64,000 bases of DNA from Geosiphon pyriformis (Eukaryota > Glomeromycota > Glomeromycetes > Archaeosporales > Geosiphonaceae): positions 43,423 to 107,422 of the forward strand of contig JAAOMT010000435.1 in the NCBI GenBank assembly GCA_016748015.1. The letters run 5' to 3'. The notes under the pieces are model-generated. The model was not told the DNA's origin. It was given only the letters and a program-made list of their open reading frames with translations, and searched no databases. The translations under genes and the position numbers were made by a program. Shown one piece after another: positions 33,899 through 45,419 of this stretch. Within the stretch, counting starts at the first letter, position 1. Each line of letters begins with the position of its first letter.

Positions 33899-36800
33899 TT
33901 ATGCCAAATAATTATATACCCGCCTGTCCAAAATAAAAGAAGCCATTAATACCATGTTAAAAAAAAATTCTCCCAATGACTCTTACCTGTCCCCAGGTGC
34001 CCTTTCTAGATATTCTCTATCAATTAACGCTTCAATCCGCTTCTTAATCATCCCAGGATTGGGTACAAATCTTGGGTTTAGTTGTCGCGTTACTTCTGCG
34101 ATTAACAGATTGTGTTCCATAGTTTTTCTGTCTTTCATAATCCTAACGATTGCCGCCTCGGTCTGATGCTTTCTAGCTTCTTCCACTTTTTCACGCGTAT
34201 CCTTCCTTTCTCCGTCCGTTTCTACTTTACTAGCTACAGTTTGAATTTTAATACGCTGAAGAGGAGCTGAGAAATCCTTGTGGAAAAAAAACTTGTCTTG
34301 AGCATTGATCTCTTTGGATTTCGGCTCTTTTAGGAGGATCTTATATTTTGCACAAGCTAGTGATTGTAAATTTCGTTTCAAGTCTACCTCGGGAATGTCG
34401 CTTTCACCCTTTATTTGCTGTGAGATATTTGGATATTGTGAGTAATAGACTTGCCTTCTGCGTTATTCGGTAATTGAATATGAATTGGACGCTTTTCCAA
34501 CCTAACATAATTTCTAAAAGGAGACAAAAATATAGACTCCTGCCACAAACAAAAATTAAACAACAATACATACGTCATATGAAAGGCTTTGTCCTTCCGG
34601 TAAATCATTGAACATTAGCAAAACTACCATTTGATAGGTTGAAACATTAAGGTCATGCTTGCGAGTCTTGAAACTGGCACGTATGTCGGCACTTCCCTAC
34701 AAATTATATTATGTAAATATTTTTCGACGTAGATAGAATAGGTATTTTAACAGCATCTACCATATTAGACTGCCATGTTAGTCTACGACCACTATGGCGA
34801 CCTAAATAGAATTTTTGGAAGGTCTCGCACGCTTTGGTAATTTCAGCAGGGAAGTTACATCGTGGACTTGCCGACAAATTCATGGGCCAGAAAGTTGAAG
34901 TTAAAACCGTTACACTGAGATCCATTCTGGGCCGCTGATTTAAATAGGGAGCGTTAAAAGTGTATCTTGATTTGCAAATATAACAAAATATTTCGAAAGA
35001 AAATACCTCCATATCTGGCTTATCTAAAAAGTCTTTGAAATCGGCCATTGTGTCGGTAGAAATTCGCATATCATTAAACATTCCCTCTAGTTTTGTGGTG
35101 AATTGATACCCACACTCGATCTAAAGGGAGCCTTTGAATTTTATTGAAGATCGAGAAAATTACAAATAATTATAAGATTTGATCAAATATTCACCTTGAG
35201 TTTCGCAATCATACCCCTCTCGGCGTCATCGCTCACACTACGTTGAAGAAGTAACCGTTTTGCTAAATGTTGTTTGTAATATCTTTCAAAAACGTCTTTT
35301 TCATTTATGAAACGAAACAATGTAATAGTTTTATCAAGAACATTATCCACTTCTTCTTCTGTTTTCTACAAGATATATAATTTAGAAAATCATAAGGAGT
35401 AAAAAGATTTTGCAGATTTTTTTCATTCCAAACATACCCCTTTGAGTCCTTTTTTCAAATTTTCATCAATAAACAGGGATATAAATTCAGGAGATTTTGG
35501 ATTTTTATTGATAAAATCTTCAAAAGCCTAATGAATCAAAAATATCAGATTTCATTTTGTTTCATCCAGGATAATCTGAATTTCAAGGCTGTACTTAATC
35601 ACCTCGTTGAAAGATGTTTGAAAGGCCTTGTCATTCACTAGTGCTTGGCTTAATACTTTGTCGAATTTATCTTTGAGATCTAAAACCTCTTGAACCCATC
35701 TTATTGCAACCGCAGTCCCAGTTGACTTGTCGCCCCCTGCTGAACTACTACTTCCTTCGGCTGAAGGTGACGTGATAGAACTTGATCCACTCGTGACAGT
35801 TTCATTGATAGCTTTACCGAGATCGCGGATATGTCCGCTAATAGCTCCCTTCATTTCCTCGTGCCCTTGTGGCACTCGACCAAATAGTTTATACATCCGT
35901 GCAAGGTCTGTATCAATTCGTGAAAAATTATAGTGTATGCAAAATTTTGTACTGCTGCTTTCATCAACATTCAACGTAACTAACCATCCATTTTCTCATT
36001 ACTTAACATAGGAATTAACCCTGAATTTTCCATCTGAAAGAAATATCGACTTTTAACAATAATTATCTAAATTTGAGGGACATTCTTTGAAAATTCATAC
36101 TTCAATCACTGTTTTAAGATGTTTCGAAATCAATTGTTCCTCAACAATGCCCCGAATTTTGGGTTCGGTTGTGGATGATAGATAGTGACGTATCCGTTGC
36201 TCTTCTTCGTTCAAACGCTTTTCAACCTGGAACGAGGAGTAACATTCAGAATTTTGTATGAAAATCGGTTACTCACAAAAACGGACGATTAAAACCTTTT
36301 TCATATACTCGGGAGCGTCACACTTTTCAACAAGAGTTTGTCCTTCCAAATTATAATAATCGGCACTTGTTTCTAAAAATTTATTTTCGAAATCGGTTGC
36401 ATAAACAGTATCCCCTGTTTGGAGTGAATCTGTTAACTCCAACAACATATCCATAGCAGCTTTGACAGCTGATCGGTCAATTATTTCGTTTTCGCGCTCA
36501 AAATGTATTTGTTGCAAGAGAACATTCAAAAGATGATCTTGAATAGAATAATTAGGGGAGCGAACAATTGTATCTCGGAACAAATCTAACCCCAAATCAT
36601 ATACTAATGGAACGCTAGCGGTTTTGGCATATACACGGTCCTTTGAAAAAAAAATGAATTGAGGACTGAGCTTAATACAGATATTATAAAGTCTCACATA
36701 CAATAGTTTTCTTACCATGTACATTAGAATGTCTCTAATCATCAACATGCATGTAGTATGATCCTCCCAGACACTCTTTAATACTTTTAAGAAACTTGCA

Positions 36801-37471
36801 CCACTTGCACCATTTGCAGTACCTCCATGAGAGCTGCTTGCACCAGACACGGGAAACGCTGGTACTATTTGTGCTTGCGCAACTTCTTCTAAATGTTGAG
36901 TAATGACCTCCTTAACCCCATTATACAATTTGTCGCCATTTTTATGAAGGACCATATTATAAGCATTACGGTATAGTTCTTCAAAACTGAGGATCGAGGC
37001 ATTTTTTTTGTGAATTTCTCGAATTGCTTGTGCCAATCTATCCCAATTATCATTAAACTGGCTCTCCGTGGCATTCTATTAAGGGAGAGGGTAAAGATAA
37101 AGTTGATGAATAGTTTTATCATTACCACATAAGAGATTATTCTCCCAGCCTAGGATCAATAGGTTGTTACGCGTGGCCTTGATTGAGATATCTTTTTCTC
37201 CCAGCCTTAAACAATTCTTCTTAATCTTGAGGTACTTGAACATCAATTATTGCACCAGTGGTTTGGACTCACACCAGCTGCGCCACTCGCAATGGTTGAA
37301 AGCAAATAGTAGTCAAATATTTTCCCGACAAGGCTTCTACTAGGGCCTCTGGCTTGGAACCAGATTGCTTGGGTTGATTTCAAGGAGCAATCGCGTCAAA
37401 GTAATTCAAGGATTACTTACGGGCTTCTTTGGAGGCTTTATCTTTGCTTTTTGGCGCTTTGCGTTCATCAT
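33899..37471 (-). CDS. CUL3: Cullin-3, scaffold of BTB-type ubiquitin ligases
   Basis: Minus-strand exons: 37471-37421, 37075-36716, 36640-36296, 36226-36101, 36033-35985, 35907-35603, 35527-35438, 35365-35195, 35120-35007, 34934-34761, 34696-34574, 34417-33987 and 33923-33899. Total 787 aa (human 768). Start [17 protein letters not shown]; the second ATG is an alternative. The N-terminal cullin repeats include [20 protein letters not shown]. The cullin-homology domain has [36 protein letters not shown] and [20 protein letters not shown]. The C-terminal winged helix holds the neddylation motif [14 protein letters not shown], and the protein ends VYNYLA. Ser/Gly-rich inserts near residues 95 and 340 add to the length. 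It links BTB adaptors to RBX1. The intron 3 donor (GTTTTA) is weak. Intron 1 is unusually long. Confidence 0.95.
37141..37345 (-). repeat. Possible tRNA-derived SINE in CUL3 intron 1
   Basis: The 345-nt first intron contains, on the minus strand, TGGCGCAGCTGG (complement of 37274-37285), a perfect match to the RNA polymerase III A box. About 32 nt further on lies a B-box-like GTTCAAGTACC (complement of 37231-37241) with one extra base. The segment is less A+T-rich than the other introns and contains a duplicated 11-mer TCTCCCAGCCT (37141-37151 and 37197-37207, plus strand). It does not fold into a full tRNA. A short interspersed element is the likeliest reading. Confidence 0.35.
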
Positions 37472-38404
37472 TTTGAAAATTTCTTGAGCGGAGGTGAGCC
37501 TTAGGTTTTTTGTGGCAAATGGGGAAAATCCCGTTGTAAGAACCAGAAAGTAGAGCGAAAGGCTTATTAGGAAGCTTTACTCAGTTTCATATATTAGTTT
37601 AGTTTTATGACCATGTATATTATGGTAACCCTAATTATGGAATGAATAAACAATGCTGACCACTTAAATGAGTTTATTCCTGCAACCTTACCATTCATGA
37701 TTAGCTGTATTGTAAAAAATATTTGAATTAATTATTCACTTTTAAAACTAAAATTAATACACATAATAAAAATGGTTTTGGTTTTGGTTTTTTGTATATA
37801 TAAACAATTTAAATTATTTAAAATAAAAATTACATAAAATACAACTAATAAAATATGTAAATATAATATTAATTACAATTATTAAAATTATATTTTTAAA
37901 ATATTTGTTCTAAATTAACTAAAAAAATGATTATTTATATAATTTTTAAGTTAAACAAATTTAATTATGTATTTTAAATATTTTTTATAAATATTAAATA
38001 ATTTAAATTATTATTTAAAAATAAAATTACAAATATAATAAATAATTTAAAAACACAATTAAATTACAACTTATCATAATATGTTTTAAATATATAATTG
38101 GTTTTTTTAGTTAATTTAAAATCTTAAAACTATTATTTTATAATAATAATAATAACTTTTTTTTGTATTTTTATAATTGTTTCTACTCTGGTATTTGGTA
38201 CTACTTTTAAGATCAAATTGACTTATATTAAAATTGTTTTTCAATTAGTATATGGTTTTTTGGATGCAAAGTTAATATTAAAGAACAATGTAAAACTCTT
38301 TTATATGGAGTTTATTTCTTAAGAGTCTTTGGAAGCAGTTTTTTTAATTAAGCTTACAAGTTCTGTTTATTTGACTACTTTTAAAATTACTAAGTCTTTA
38401 GTAG
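37472..38404. other. A+T-rich intergenic region upstream of CUL3
   Basis: Holds the CUL3 promoter on its left side and becomes very A+T-rich from about 37700. No gene was recognised. It ends at the left edge of element C. Confidence 0.55.
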
Positions 38405-38887
38405 TATTACAGGTTGGAATAACAAGCTAATAAATAGCAAAGGAGAACAGAATTGTAGGGTAATAAAAAAAATCAAAGAGAATTCAACTTCAAAAAGTAA
38501 ATTAAATAAGTATGAATTCAATGTACAAGATCAGTCTTATAAAATATCTCAGTCACTATACTTTTCAAAGATAACCAGAGAATCTGAAAGTAAAGGAATA
38601 GTCCATACTGTCAACAAATGATCATGCCTGATATAATTCTATGCCTCACATTGGCACTCTTAGAATTCAATATATATTTTTCAGTTATGCTTTATTCAAT
38701 AATCTTCAAATACTACAATTATACAAATCAAGAAAAAGATAAGAAATAACCAACAAGTAATCTTTTATCTCAAGATGTTTAGATACTTGAAGGTAGGAAA
38801 AGAGAAATTAGTGATAAGAGAATGATTAAAATGAAAGTTGTTATTTTATTTATTTGATTTCCTTGATTTTTACATACTTTTCTACAG
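38405..38887 (-). repeat. 3' LTR of element C, left piece
   Basis: Begins TATTACAGGTTGGAATAACAAGC, against TGTTACGGGTTGGAGTAACAAGC in D, and runs on in register to TTCTACAG, where element A starts. In D the same sequence continues directly as TTCTACAGCTAAG. Confidence 0.88.
38884..38887. other. Target-site duplication of element A (left copy, ACAG)
   Basis: ACAG directly before the left LTR of A is repeated directly after the right LTR at 58669-58672. The uninterrupted site in element D has a single ACAG at this point. Confidence 0.85.
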
Positions 38888-39733
38888 TGTTACGAGTGAT
38901 TATTTGGAGTGTTGAATCAAATAACAAACCTGTAACTTGGTGCTAAAAGTTATTCACGTTGATGTTATTAATCTGAAGATTTTGTATCTGAAAGTTTTGG
39001 TTTGAGTTCTTTGTATAATAGACAGAGATTCAATAGTTGTTTTATCTGTAGCTTCCCAGAATTGCAATTCTGTCAATTTTTTTTTCGGCATGATAGTCAG
39101 TAATCCTCTGGTAAGTATTCTGTATCTTTTGTACGTGTCCTATCCTCTCACAGAGGTCTTTTACCAAACCATCCTTGATGTCAGTAATCTAGCACTTTAT
39201 TTAACCAATTAATGCACAACAATAAAATCAAAATAAAATAAAGAAAAGAAATAAAAGAAAATTATAAATAAGCCAAGGCAATTTTGCAAGTCAATATCCC
39301 ATCAATAGCCATGATCAAGAGTTATTATTCCAGTGAGTTTAAGTATCAATTACTATCAACATGAAGTATTGATAGTGGAATTTAGGTTTGAAATACCAAA
39401 TAGTTATTTATTGTGTTTGGAAGATTGTCTAGATGAAATCTAAACTTGAAGGTCTGTTTTTTTAGCTTCTAATCCTACTGCTATATATACATAATTGAGA
39501 TTCCTCAATTTTTCAATTCTTTACCACAGGAATCCTGGGATTCCTGAAATCCTGCAATTTCTTTAAGAGGAATCCTGGAATCCTGGAATTCTGTGATTTC
39601 TTGTGAGAATCTTGTAATTCCTGGAATTCTGCAATTCCTGAGAGGAATCCTGGAATTTCATATTTTACTATGTCTACTTCTGATTAGCTAATAACTATGC
39701 TAATATATATTCCCTATATTTCTATGAATAACA
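38888..39733 (-). repeat. 3' LTR of element A (846 bp)
   Basis: Starts TGTTACGAGTG and ends GAATAACA on the plus strand. It has the same length as its partner at 57823-58668. At about 39530-39660 it contains several degenerate copies of GGAATCCTGGAATTC. The inner flank, read on the minus strand, is a purine-rich AAAAAGAGGGAATAA, the polypurine tract. Confidence 0.92.
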
Positions 39734-40116
39734 TTATTCCCTCTTTTTAATATTGAGCTCCATTAAAATCTAACTCTGTTAATTCCTCTTCTTAAAGTAT
39801 TTTCTGAATTTCATTTTCAAGAATTACTTGTGTTATTTGAGTTTGTAATTCATTAAATTGAGTGTTGGTAATCTTTACTAATTGATTACTGGTAACCATA
39901 TCTATTGCTTTGTTGAATAAGATTTCTGGTCGATCCTGAAATGCTTTGTGTATTTGGTATATGGCTCAGACCTGTGTGAATAAGTTGTTCTTTCCCACAA
40001 AATATTCTAATTGTTGAAGTATTCTTGTATCGAATAATCACTTTGTTTTATCCATATATAGATTCTGGATATTCACGTATTGTTCCAAGTAAAAATAACA
40101 ATAGTTTCTTGGAAAT

Positions 40117-40406
40117 TGTTGTATCTACCAATTTCAAGTTTCTTTAGTCAACTTTTGGTATAGTGACTCTTTTGTCGACTTTTTTATTGCTAATTTTACT
40201 TTTGTCATGATTTTGTCAATAGTATTTTCTGTTTTCTTCTGTGTTTTATGTGGTAATGTCTTTTTAGTGTCTTGATATCGGATGATTTGTTGATTAATTG
40301 TAATTTTCATTTCTTGGTGTTGAATCAATTGAAAGAGTTGTTGTGTTAGTAAGTGGATGTTGTCTGTAATTTCCATTTTTCTAATATGTCTTGTCACATT
40401 TACCAT
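40117..40406 (-). pseudogene. Element A extra ORF after integrase (fragment)
   Basis: A 90-codon frame (40406 to 40134) rich in Lys, Thr, Ile and Gln lies between the integrase tail and the 3' LTR, where elements B and C also have an extra ORF. It is interrupted soon after by stops. No domain is recognisable and it could be partly degenerate. Confidence 0.45.
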
Positions 40407-40535
40407 GTCTTTATATATTTTTTTGATGGATTAATTAACATGTTGTTGTCAATGATGATAATTGGTTCCAGATTTCGTGGAATTTCCTTTGGTTGGACTA
40501 TTATCTTTTGTATTTCTAATTATAGAATATTACTG

Positions 40536-40539
40536 GTGG
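40536..40539. other. Target-site duplication of element B (left copy, GTGG)
   Basis: GTGG directly before the left LTR of B is repeated directly after the right LTR at 50092-50095. Confidence 0.8.
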
Positions 40540-41501
40540 TGTTACTGGAGGTTTTTGGTCTCTTTTCTTGAATGTTGTTAATGTCTGTTTGTTGTGAATT
40601 CACATTTCCAGAAAGTAGTTGGACCTCCAGTAACTGAATTTATCTTCAAATTATCTCCTATAATTTGAACTTGCTGAGCTTATGAGTGAAATAGCCAATT
40701 CCATGCCAGTTGTTTTATGTAGTTACATTGTAGTAAACATCAACTCTTTCCCAGGAATTGCTTGTCTAGAAGCTCACTAAAAATGTGTAGTTATTTTGCT
40801 GTGAAAGTCAACTCTTCTACAGGAATCTTGTCTGTAGGCTACCTAATGATTGTAATAAAAAAAGAAAAGAAAAAATAAAAAAAATGTAAAAGAAATAGGA
40901 TTTTATCAAGGGAAACGTTTTTTTATCCAGGCCTGGAGTCACTAACAGTTTACTGAAATTGGTAGCTAATCAATTTCAAAACGTTAGTTGGGTTTTGAGA
41001 ATTTTCCAAGTACAATAATTTAAAGAGTTTGGTTTTTTTGAATTATTTGATATTTATTTCTTTTTGTGTGTATAGAAATGGTTCTAAGTGATAAATTTAA
41101 AGTAAGATACATTTTTTTGAAGAGAAAAGCTCTTTTTTTATACAACTTGTCATAACACTATTCTATGAACTTGAACTTTGCTATTTTCTACAATTTTGCT
41201 AAACTAAAAATACATTTCGGCAAACTACAAGTTATTTCTGTGAACTATCAATTATTTCGGCAAATTTTTACAAATTTCGGCAAACTTTTGAATGTTATAT
41301 AGTTCGGAGTATTGTATGATTAATCATCGCAATTAGGTTACATTTGTGTTGTGTACAAATTGGGTTATTAATTAAATGATAATTTCAAACATTTTGCTAA
41401 TATAATAAGTGATAATTTGAAATGATAATATATGCTAATTAATGATAGGAATTATAAAATAATTTCATGCTAAATAATATCTCTAATTTTGTCTGGTAAC
41501 A
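40540..41501 (-). repeat. 3' LTR of element B (962 bp)
   Basis: Runs TGTTACTGGAGG...TGGTAACA on the plus strand and is about 21 bp shorter than the 5' LTR, which has one more copy of a short internal repeat. Repeated TTTCGGCAAAC-like units lie at about 41208-41296. The inner flank on the minus strand reads AAGAAAGAGATTA, a polypurine tract. Confidence 0.92.
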
Positions 41502-42147
41502 TAATCTCTTTCTTAAGACTGAGCTCCATTGAAGTCCAAGTACTGTCTGTCATTTCCAGATAATAATCCAAAATTATTAAAGAAACTTGGTCTGAAAATT
41601 GTTGAAATTTCAGTTCTGTGAGCTTTCCAATGTATTGAATCTTCAAAGATTGAAAAATTGGGTTTTGTAGTACATTTTCACAGGTGTGGAATAGGTCATA
41701 AAGTCTAAGAACAGCTCTAAGCCTGTAGCGACTATTTGTTGATCCAGCTGTTGTCTTGAATTTGTTGTGGAGTTGTTTCTAAATAGCTTCTTTTGTGAGA
41801 TTTATTGTTGTAAATTCCAGTTTCCGTTCGTAGAGTGTTTTTCCAATGTAAAAATATCTATAAATTGGAGGATATTCAGTGTTTTCCTCATTGAGACACA
41901 GTTGAAGTCTTTGTTGAATTGTAGCATTTGGTGGAATACTAATTGGAGTGAGCATTAGGTTTTCTCTTAAAGCAAGCTTTAAAAGTTCTGGCAGGTGAAT
42001 TCCAAAATAACTTCTTGTGTTCTTCTTATATGGGTGATATTTTTGTGAATTTGGGGCTAAATTTATAACTACTTCTGTTTGGGTATAATTAATGTGGTTT
42101 CTAGTAACAGTAATAGATAATTCGGGTATTGTTTTTAAAGCTAACAT
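41470..42147 (-). pseudogene. Element B extra ORF after integrase (ORF3), one stop
   Basis: From ATG 42147 a 226-codon frame runs to a TAG at 41470, about 30 bp inside the 3' LTR, with a single internal TAG at about 41779. The N-terminal part has TVTRNHINYTQTEVVINLAP; the middle is helical and charged (HLPELLKLALRENLMLTPIS, then NATIQQRLQLCLNEENTE); the rest continues as Leu/Gln-rich helices. I see no signal peptide or transmembrane segment, so it does not look like an envelope protein. Function is unknown. Element C has an ORF of similar size and layout in the same place. Confidence 0.6.
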
Positions 42148-42299
42148 TAGTTTTTAAGATAATTGTTGAATGTTTTGAGGAATAGTTATTATAAGAGATT
42201 TGAAATAAAAGAAAATTATTTTTGGTGTATGGGTTTTTATGTTATTTTTTTTTTTTTGTTTTGTTTTTGGTGAGATTGTTTCTAAATTATAAGGGAATA

Positions 42300-43490
42300 A
42301 CTAGTAAAATTAAATTAAGTGTTCAGGTTGGAAGGTTGTTTAATGACAACTATTGGTTCTAAGTTTTGGGGAATATCTTCGGAATTGACTAAAAGGGAAT
42401 GTGTACCAATTTGTGGAATTAATGGTTCAGGATTGTTTCTAGAATTATAGTGTTTCAAATAATTTCCATGTGCAACTTTTGCTAGGATTTTGTCATCAAG
42501 TCTTAGCTTGTATGATCCATTGCCTAGGACTTCATGGATAAAGAATAGTTCATCTCATTTATTTTCAAATTTTCCACTTCATTGTTTTTCAGCCTTGGTT
42601 TGGTGTAAAAAAACTTTATTTCCAATTTTAAATTCGTTTGTAACTGGTGGCAGTTTGTTGTCATGTCTTTCTTTTTGTTGGGCTTGTGAATTTTCAATGT
42701 GGGTGGCTGCTATTCATCATTTTCCTTCCAATGTGCTAAGCAGAGTGTAAGCTCTTTGCTGAAGCATTTCTTGGAAATTGTTTTCATCAATTGGTTGTGC
42801 TGGGTATGTTTTCACTGTGAAACTAATTGGTAATATTGCTGTTTTTCCATAAGTTAAATCAAATGGTATGTGTTTTGTGGTATCTTGTTTTAGTGTTCTG
42901 TATGCTAGCAACACTGATGGAATAAAGATATCTCACTCTTGCTCAAAATCGGTTGAGACTTTGGCTAATGACTCACACAATGTTCTGTTAAAATGTTCTA
43001 CAAGTTCGTTTGTTTGTGGATGGTAGGGCGAAAACAGAGGTTTTTTGACATTGAATTGTTTGTAAATTTCTTGTATCAGGTTGTTCACAAAGTGTGTCCC
43101 CTGATCAGATAAAAGTTCAATTGAACATTTGTGTCTACAAATGATGTCTTCATAAATGAAATTTGCTACTGATTTCACATCTGCTTGTTGAATAGCTCTG
43201 GCTTCAGGCCATTTAGTAAGATAGTCTACAGCTACTGCAATATAATGGTTTTTTTGAGTGGTGATAGATAGTGGTCTGACTAAATTGATACCAACTCAAT
43301 CAAAGGGTTGTCCAACTTTAATTAGATTTAATGGTTCAGTAGGGCATGTTCCTCCTCTTCTTTGACAACTATCACAAGATTCGACATATTCATGAATGTT
43401 TTTTCTTATTCGAGACCAAAAGTAGTATTCTAGTGTTCTTTGGGTGGTGCTATCTTTTCCAAAGTGTGTTGATGAAGGATCTGAATGCAT
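42300..43490 (-). pseudogene. Element B integrase (broken)
   Basis: Retroviral-type integrase with the HHCC zinc region (ESCDSCQRRGG, near 43370), the catalytic core and a C-terminal domain (DDKILAKVAHGNYLKHY, near 42450). Integrases insert the element cDNA with two metal ions held by a DDE triad. Here the first acidic position reads VGINLV with Asn in place of Asp. The second Asp (ELLSDQGTHF) and the Glu (NELVEHFNRTL) are kept. An in-frame TGA precedes the first motif. Not functional as it stands. Confidence 0.78.
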
Positions 43491-44216
43491 GTTGTATAAT
43501 ATGGTCTTTTTTTTTTGTTCTTGTATTAGTCTGAGTGGTTTGTTTGGATTTTTGAAATTTCAATGATAAATAATGTTGTTGTGTAGAAAATATTGTTTGG
43601 CTTGTTGTTGTAGTTGATGTTTTTCATCTAAAGACCAATCTGTTAGGATTGTTAATGTTTCCAAATATTGTTTGAGATTGTTATAGTTTTCTGAATTCAT
43701 TGTTTGTTGGCTTTTTTGGTTGGTTAAATTGAGTGTTGGTTTTTGTGTTTTCTAATTTTGTTTCATTCTGGAGAGACAGTCAACATTGGTGTAAAGTTTT
43801 CCTGGTTTGTGATGTATTATGTATCGATAGTTTGCTAGAAATTCTGTCTATTGGGTTTGTTTTGCATTCAGCTGAGTATTTTTGTTCTGAAGCCATTTGA
43901 GTCCAATATTATCAGTGATAATATCGAATTCTTTAGGCCTGAGATAAAGGTTGAAGTGGTATAGGGCCCAAATTACGGCTGCTGTTTCTAGTTCTGTGGC
44001 AGGGTAGTTTTTCTCAGCTGGTTTTAATGTTCTGCTAGCATAAGCAATTACTCACTCATTTCCGTTGTCATCTAGTTGTAATAAGATGACACCAAAGACA
44101 GTATACAAAGCATCTGTAGCTAGTCGAAATCAGTTGCTGAAATCCGAGTAGGCAAGAATTGGAGCTGTTGTCAGTTTTTCCTTGAGAATTTCAAAAGTTT
44201 TTTGGTGTTCGGTAGT
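43491..44216 (-). pseudogene. Element B RNase H and connection region (broken)
   Basis: Follows the reverse transcriptase. Recognisable pieces include a TDA motif, VIAYASRTLKPAEKNYPATE, and EFLANYRYIIHHKPGKLYTN, which match the RNase H and tail seen in Ty3/gypsy pol. Stops interrupt it at places where related proteins have Trp. Confidence 0.65.
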
Positions 44217-45160
44217 TCATTTGTATTCAACGTTTTTGGTGGTGAGCTGGTTGAGGGGTTTTGTAATTTCTGAGAATTCTTTGATAAACTTCCGATAGTA
44301 GGATGCTAATCCTATGAATCCTTTTAGTTCTGTAGTGTTTCGAGGAGTTTTGAAGTTTTTGACAACACTGATTTTTCCAGGATTTGGTTTGATTCCATCT
44401 TTACTAACAATATGTCCAAGGAAGGCCAAGCTTGTTTTTCCAAAGTAGCATTTTTTGATGTTGAGTTTTAGTCCTGCTTTTCGTAATCGTTGAAAAACTT
44501 TTCACAGGTATTTTAAGTGTAATTTCCACTTTGGATGGTGAATGCTGTTTTGGGGCAATCTTTGAGATCCATAGCAACTTGCCAGTAACTGCTTTCTAAA
44601 TCTAGTGTTGAAAAATATTTGGATTTTCCAAGGGCATCTAACATGTCATCAATCTGGAAAAGGAGGTAGGCATCTCCAATTGTAATACTGTTGAGTTGTC
44701 AATAGTCAACACAAAATCGGATCTTTTCATTTTTCTTTTTAATTAGCACTACAGGTGAAGCCCAAGGACTTATGGAGGGTTGGATGAGCCTATTGTTAAG
44801 CATTTGTTGTACTTCTTCTCAGATGAAATGGTGGCTTTCTGAAGCAACTCAATATGCTTGTTGTCTTCTTGGTTTGGCATCTCCTGTATAAATTTGGTGT
44901 TGGACCAAATCAGTTTTTCCTAAGTCATTGTTGTTTTCAGTGAAAATATCGGCAAATTCTGCAATTAGCTTTTTGAGCTGGGTCTGTTGTTGTGATTCAA
45001 GTTGTCCCATGTTGATTCAAAATAGTTTTTCTGTGACAACATGGTAGTTTTCGGAGCTGGAGTTTGGGTTGATTTTTGGTAGTGAATGTCCAATAATTTC
45101 AGAGAAATTGGGGACTGTTTAGGGTAATTCTTGTTGAAATATATTACTGTGAATAACTCC
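44217..45160 (-). pseudogene. Element B reverse transcriptase with active-site deletion
   Basis: The N-terminal fingers and palm (RFCVDY, LDLESSYWQVAMD, KTAFTIQSGNY) and the thumb/connection (KAGLKLNIKKCYFGKTSLAF, then GHIVSKDGIKPNPGKISVV) are present. About 50 codons between GNY and LKYL, including the YxDD catalytic box, are missing at about 44520, and the frame changes there. An in-frame TGA follows CVDY. Reverse transcription by this copy is impossible. Confidence 0.8.
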
Positions 45161-45419
45161 AATTTCTAAATTATTTAATAAAATTATGGGGTAATTATTG
45201 GGGTTGTAAAAAGTAACTCGGACTTTCTTTGTTCCTTCTGGAATATAAATGTTTGGGATTGAGATATTATGTTCCAAGCAGACTTGTTCATTGGACTCAA
45301 AAATTTGTTGTGTGGTTGTTGGCTTTGGGCAGGTGTAGATTTCTGGATGTTTTCCAAAGGGTGAGATGGTAATTGGTTGTGGAAGTCTAAGAATCTGGTG
45401 GGATTCATTCTGTGTGTTA

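Noticed and set aside
34440-34520. A protein-like stretch ([16 protein letters not shown]) within cullin-3 intron 11 as an extra exon.
   Set aside because: With the available acceptor it enters in a frame that hits TAG almost at once, and skipping it gives the expected cullin sequence (SYD joined to [10 protein letters not shown]).
37231-37285. A true tRNA gene in cullin-3 intron 1.
   Set aside because: A and B boxes are present, but no complete cloverleaf, acceptor stem or anticodon stem could be formed.
39530-39662. Regularly spaced GGAATCCTGGAATTC-like repeats as a CRISPR-like array.
   Set aside because: Eukaryotic context, no unique spacers of constant length, and the block recurs in both LTRs of element A.
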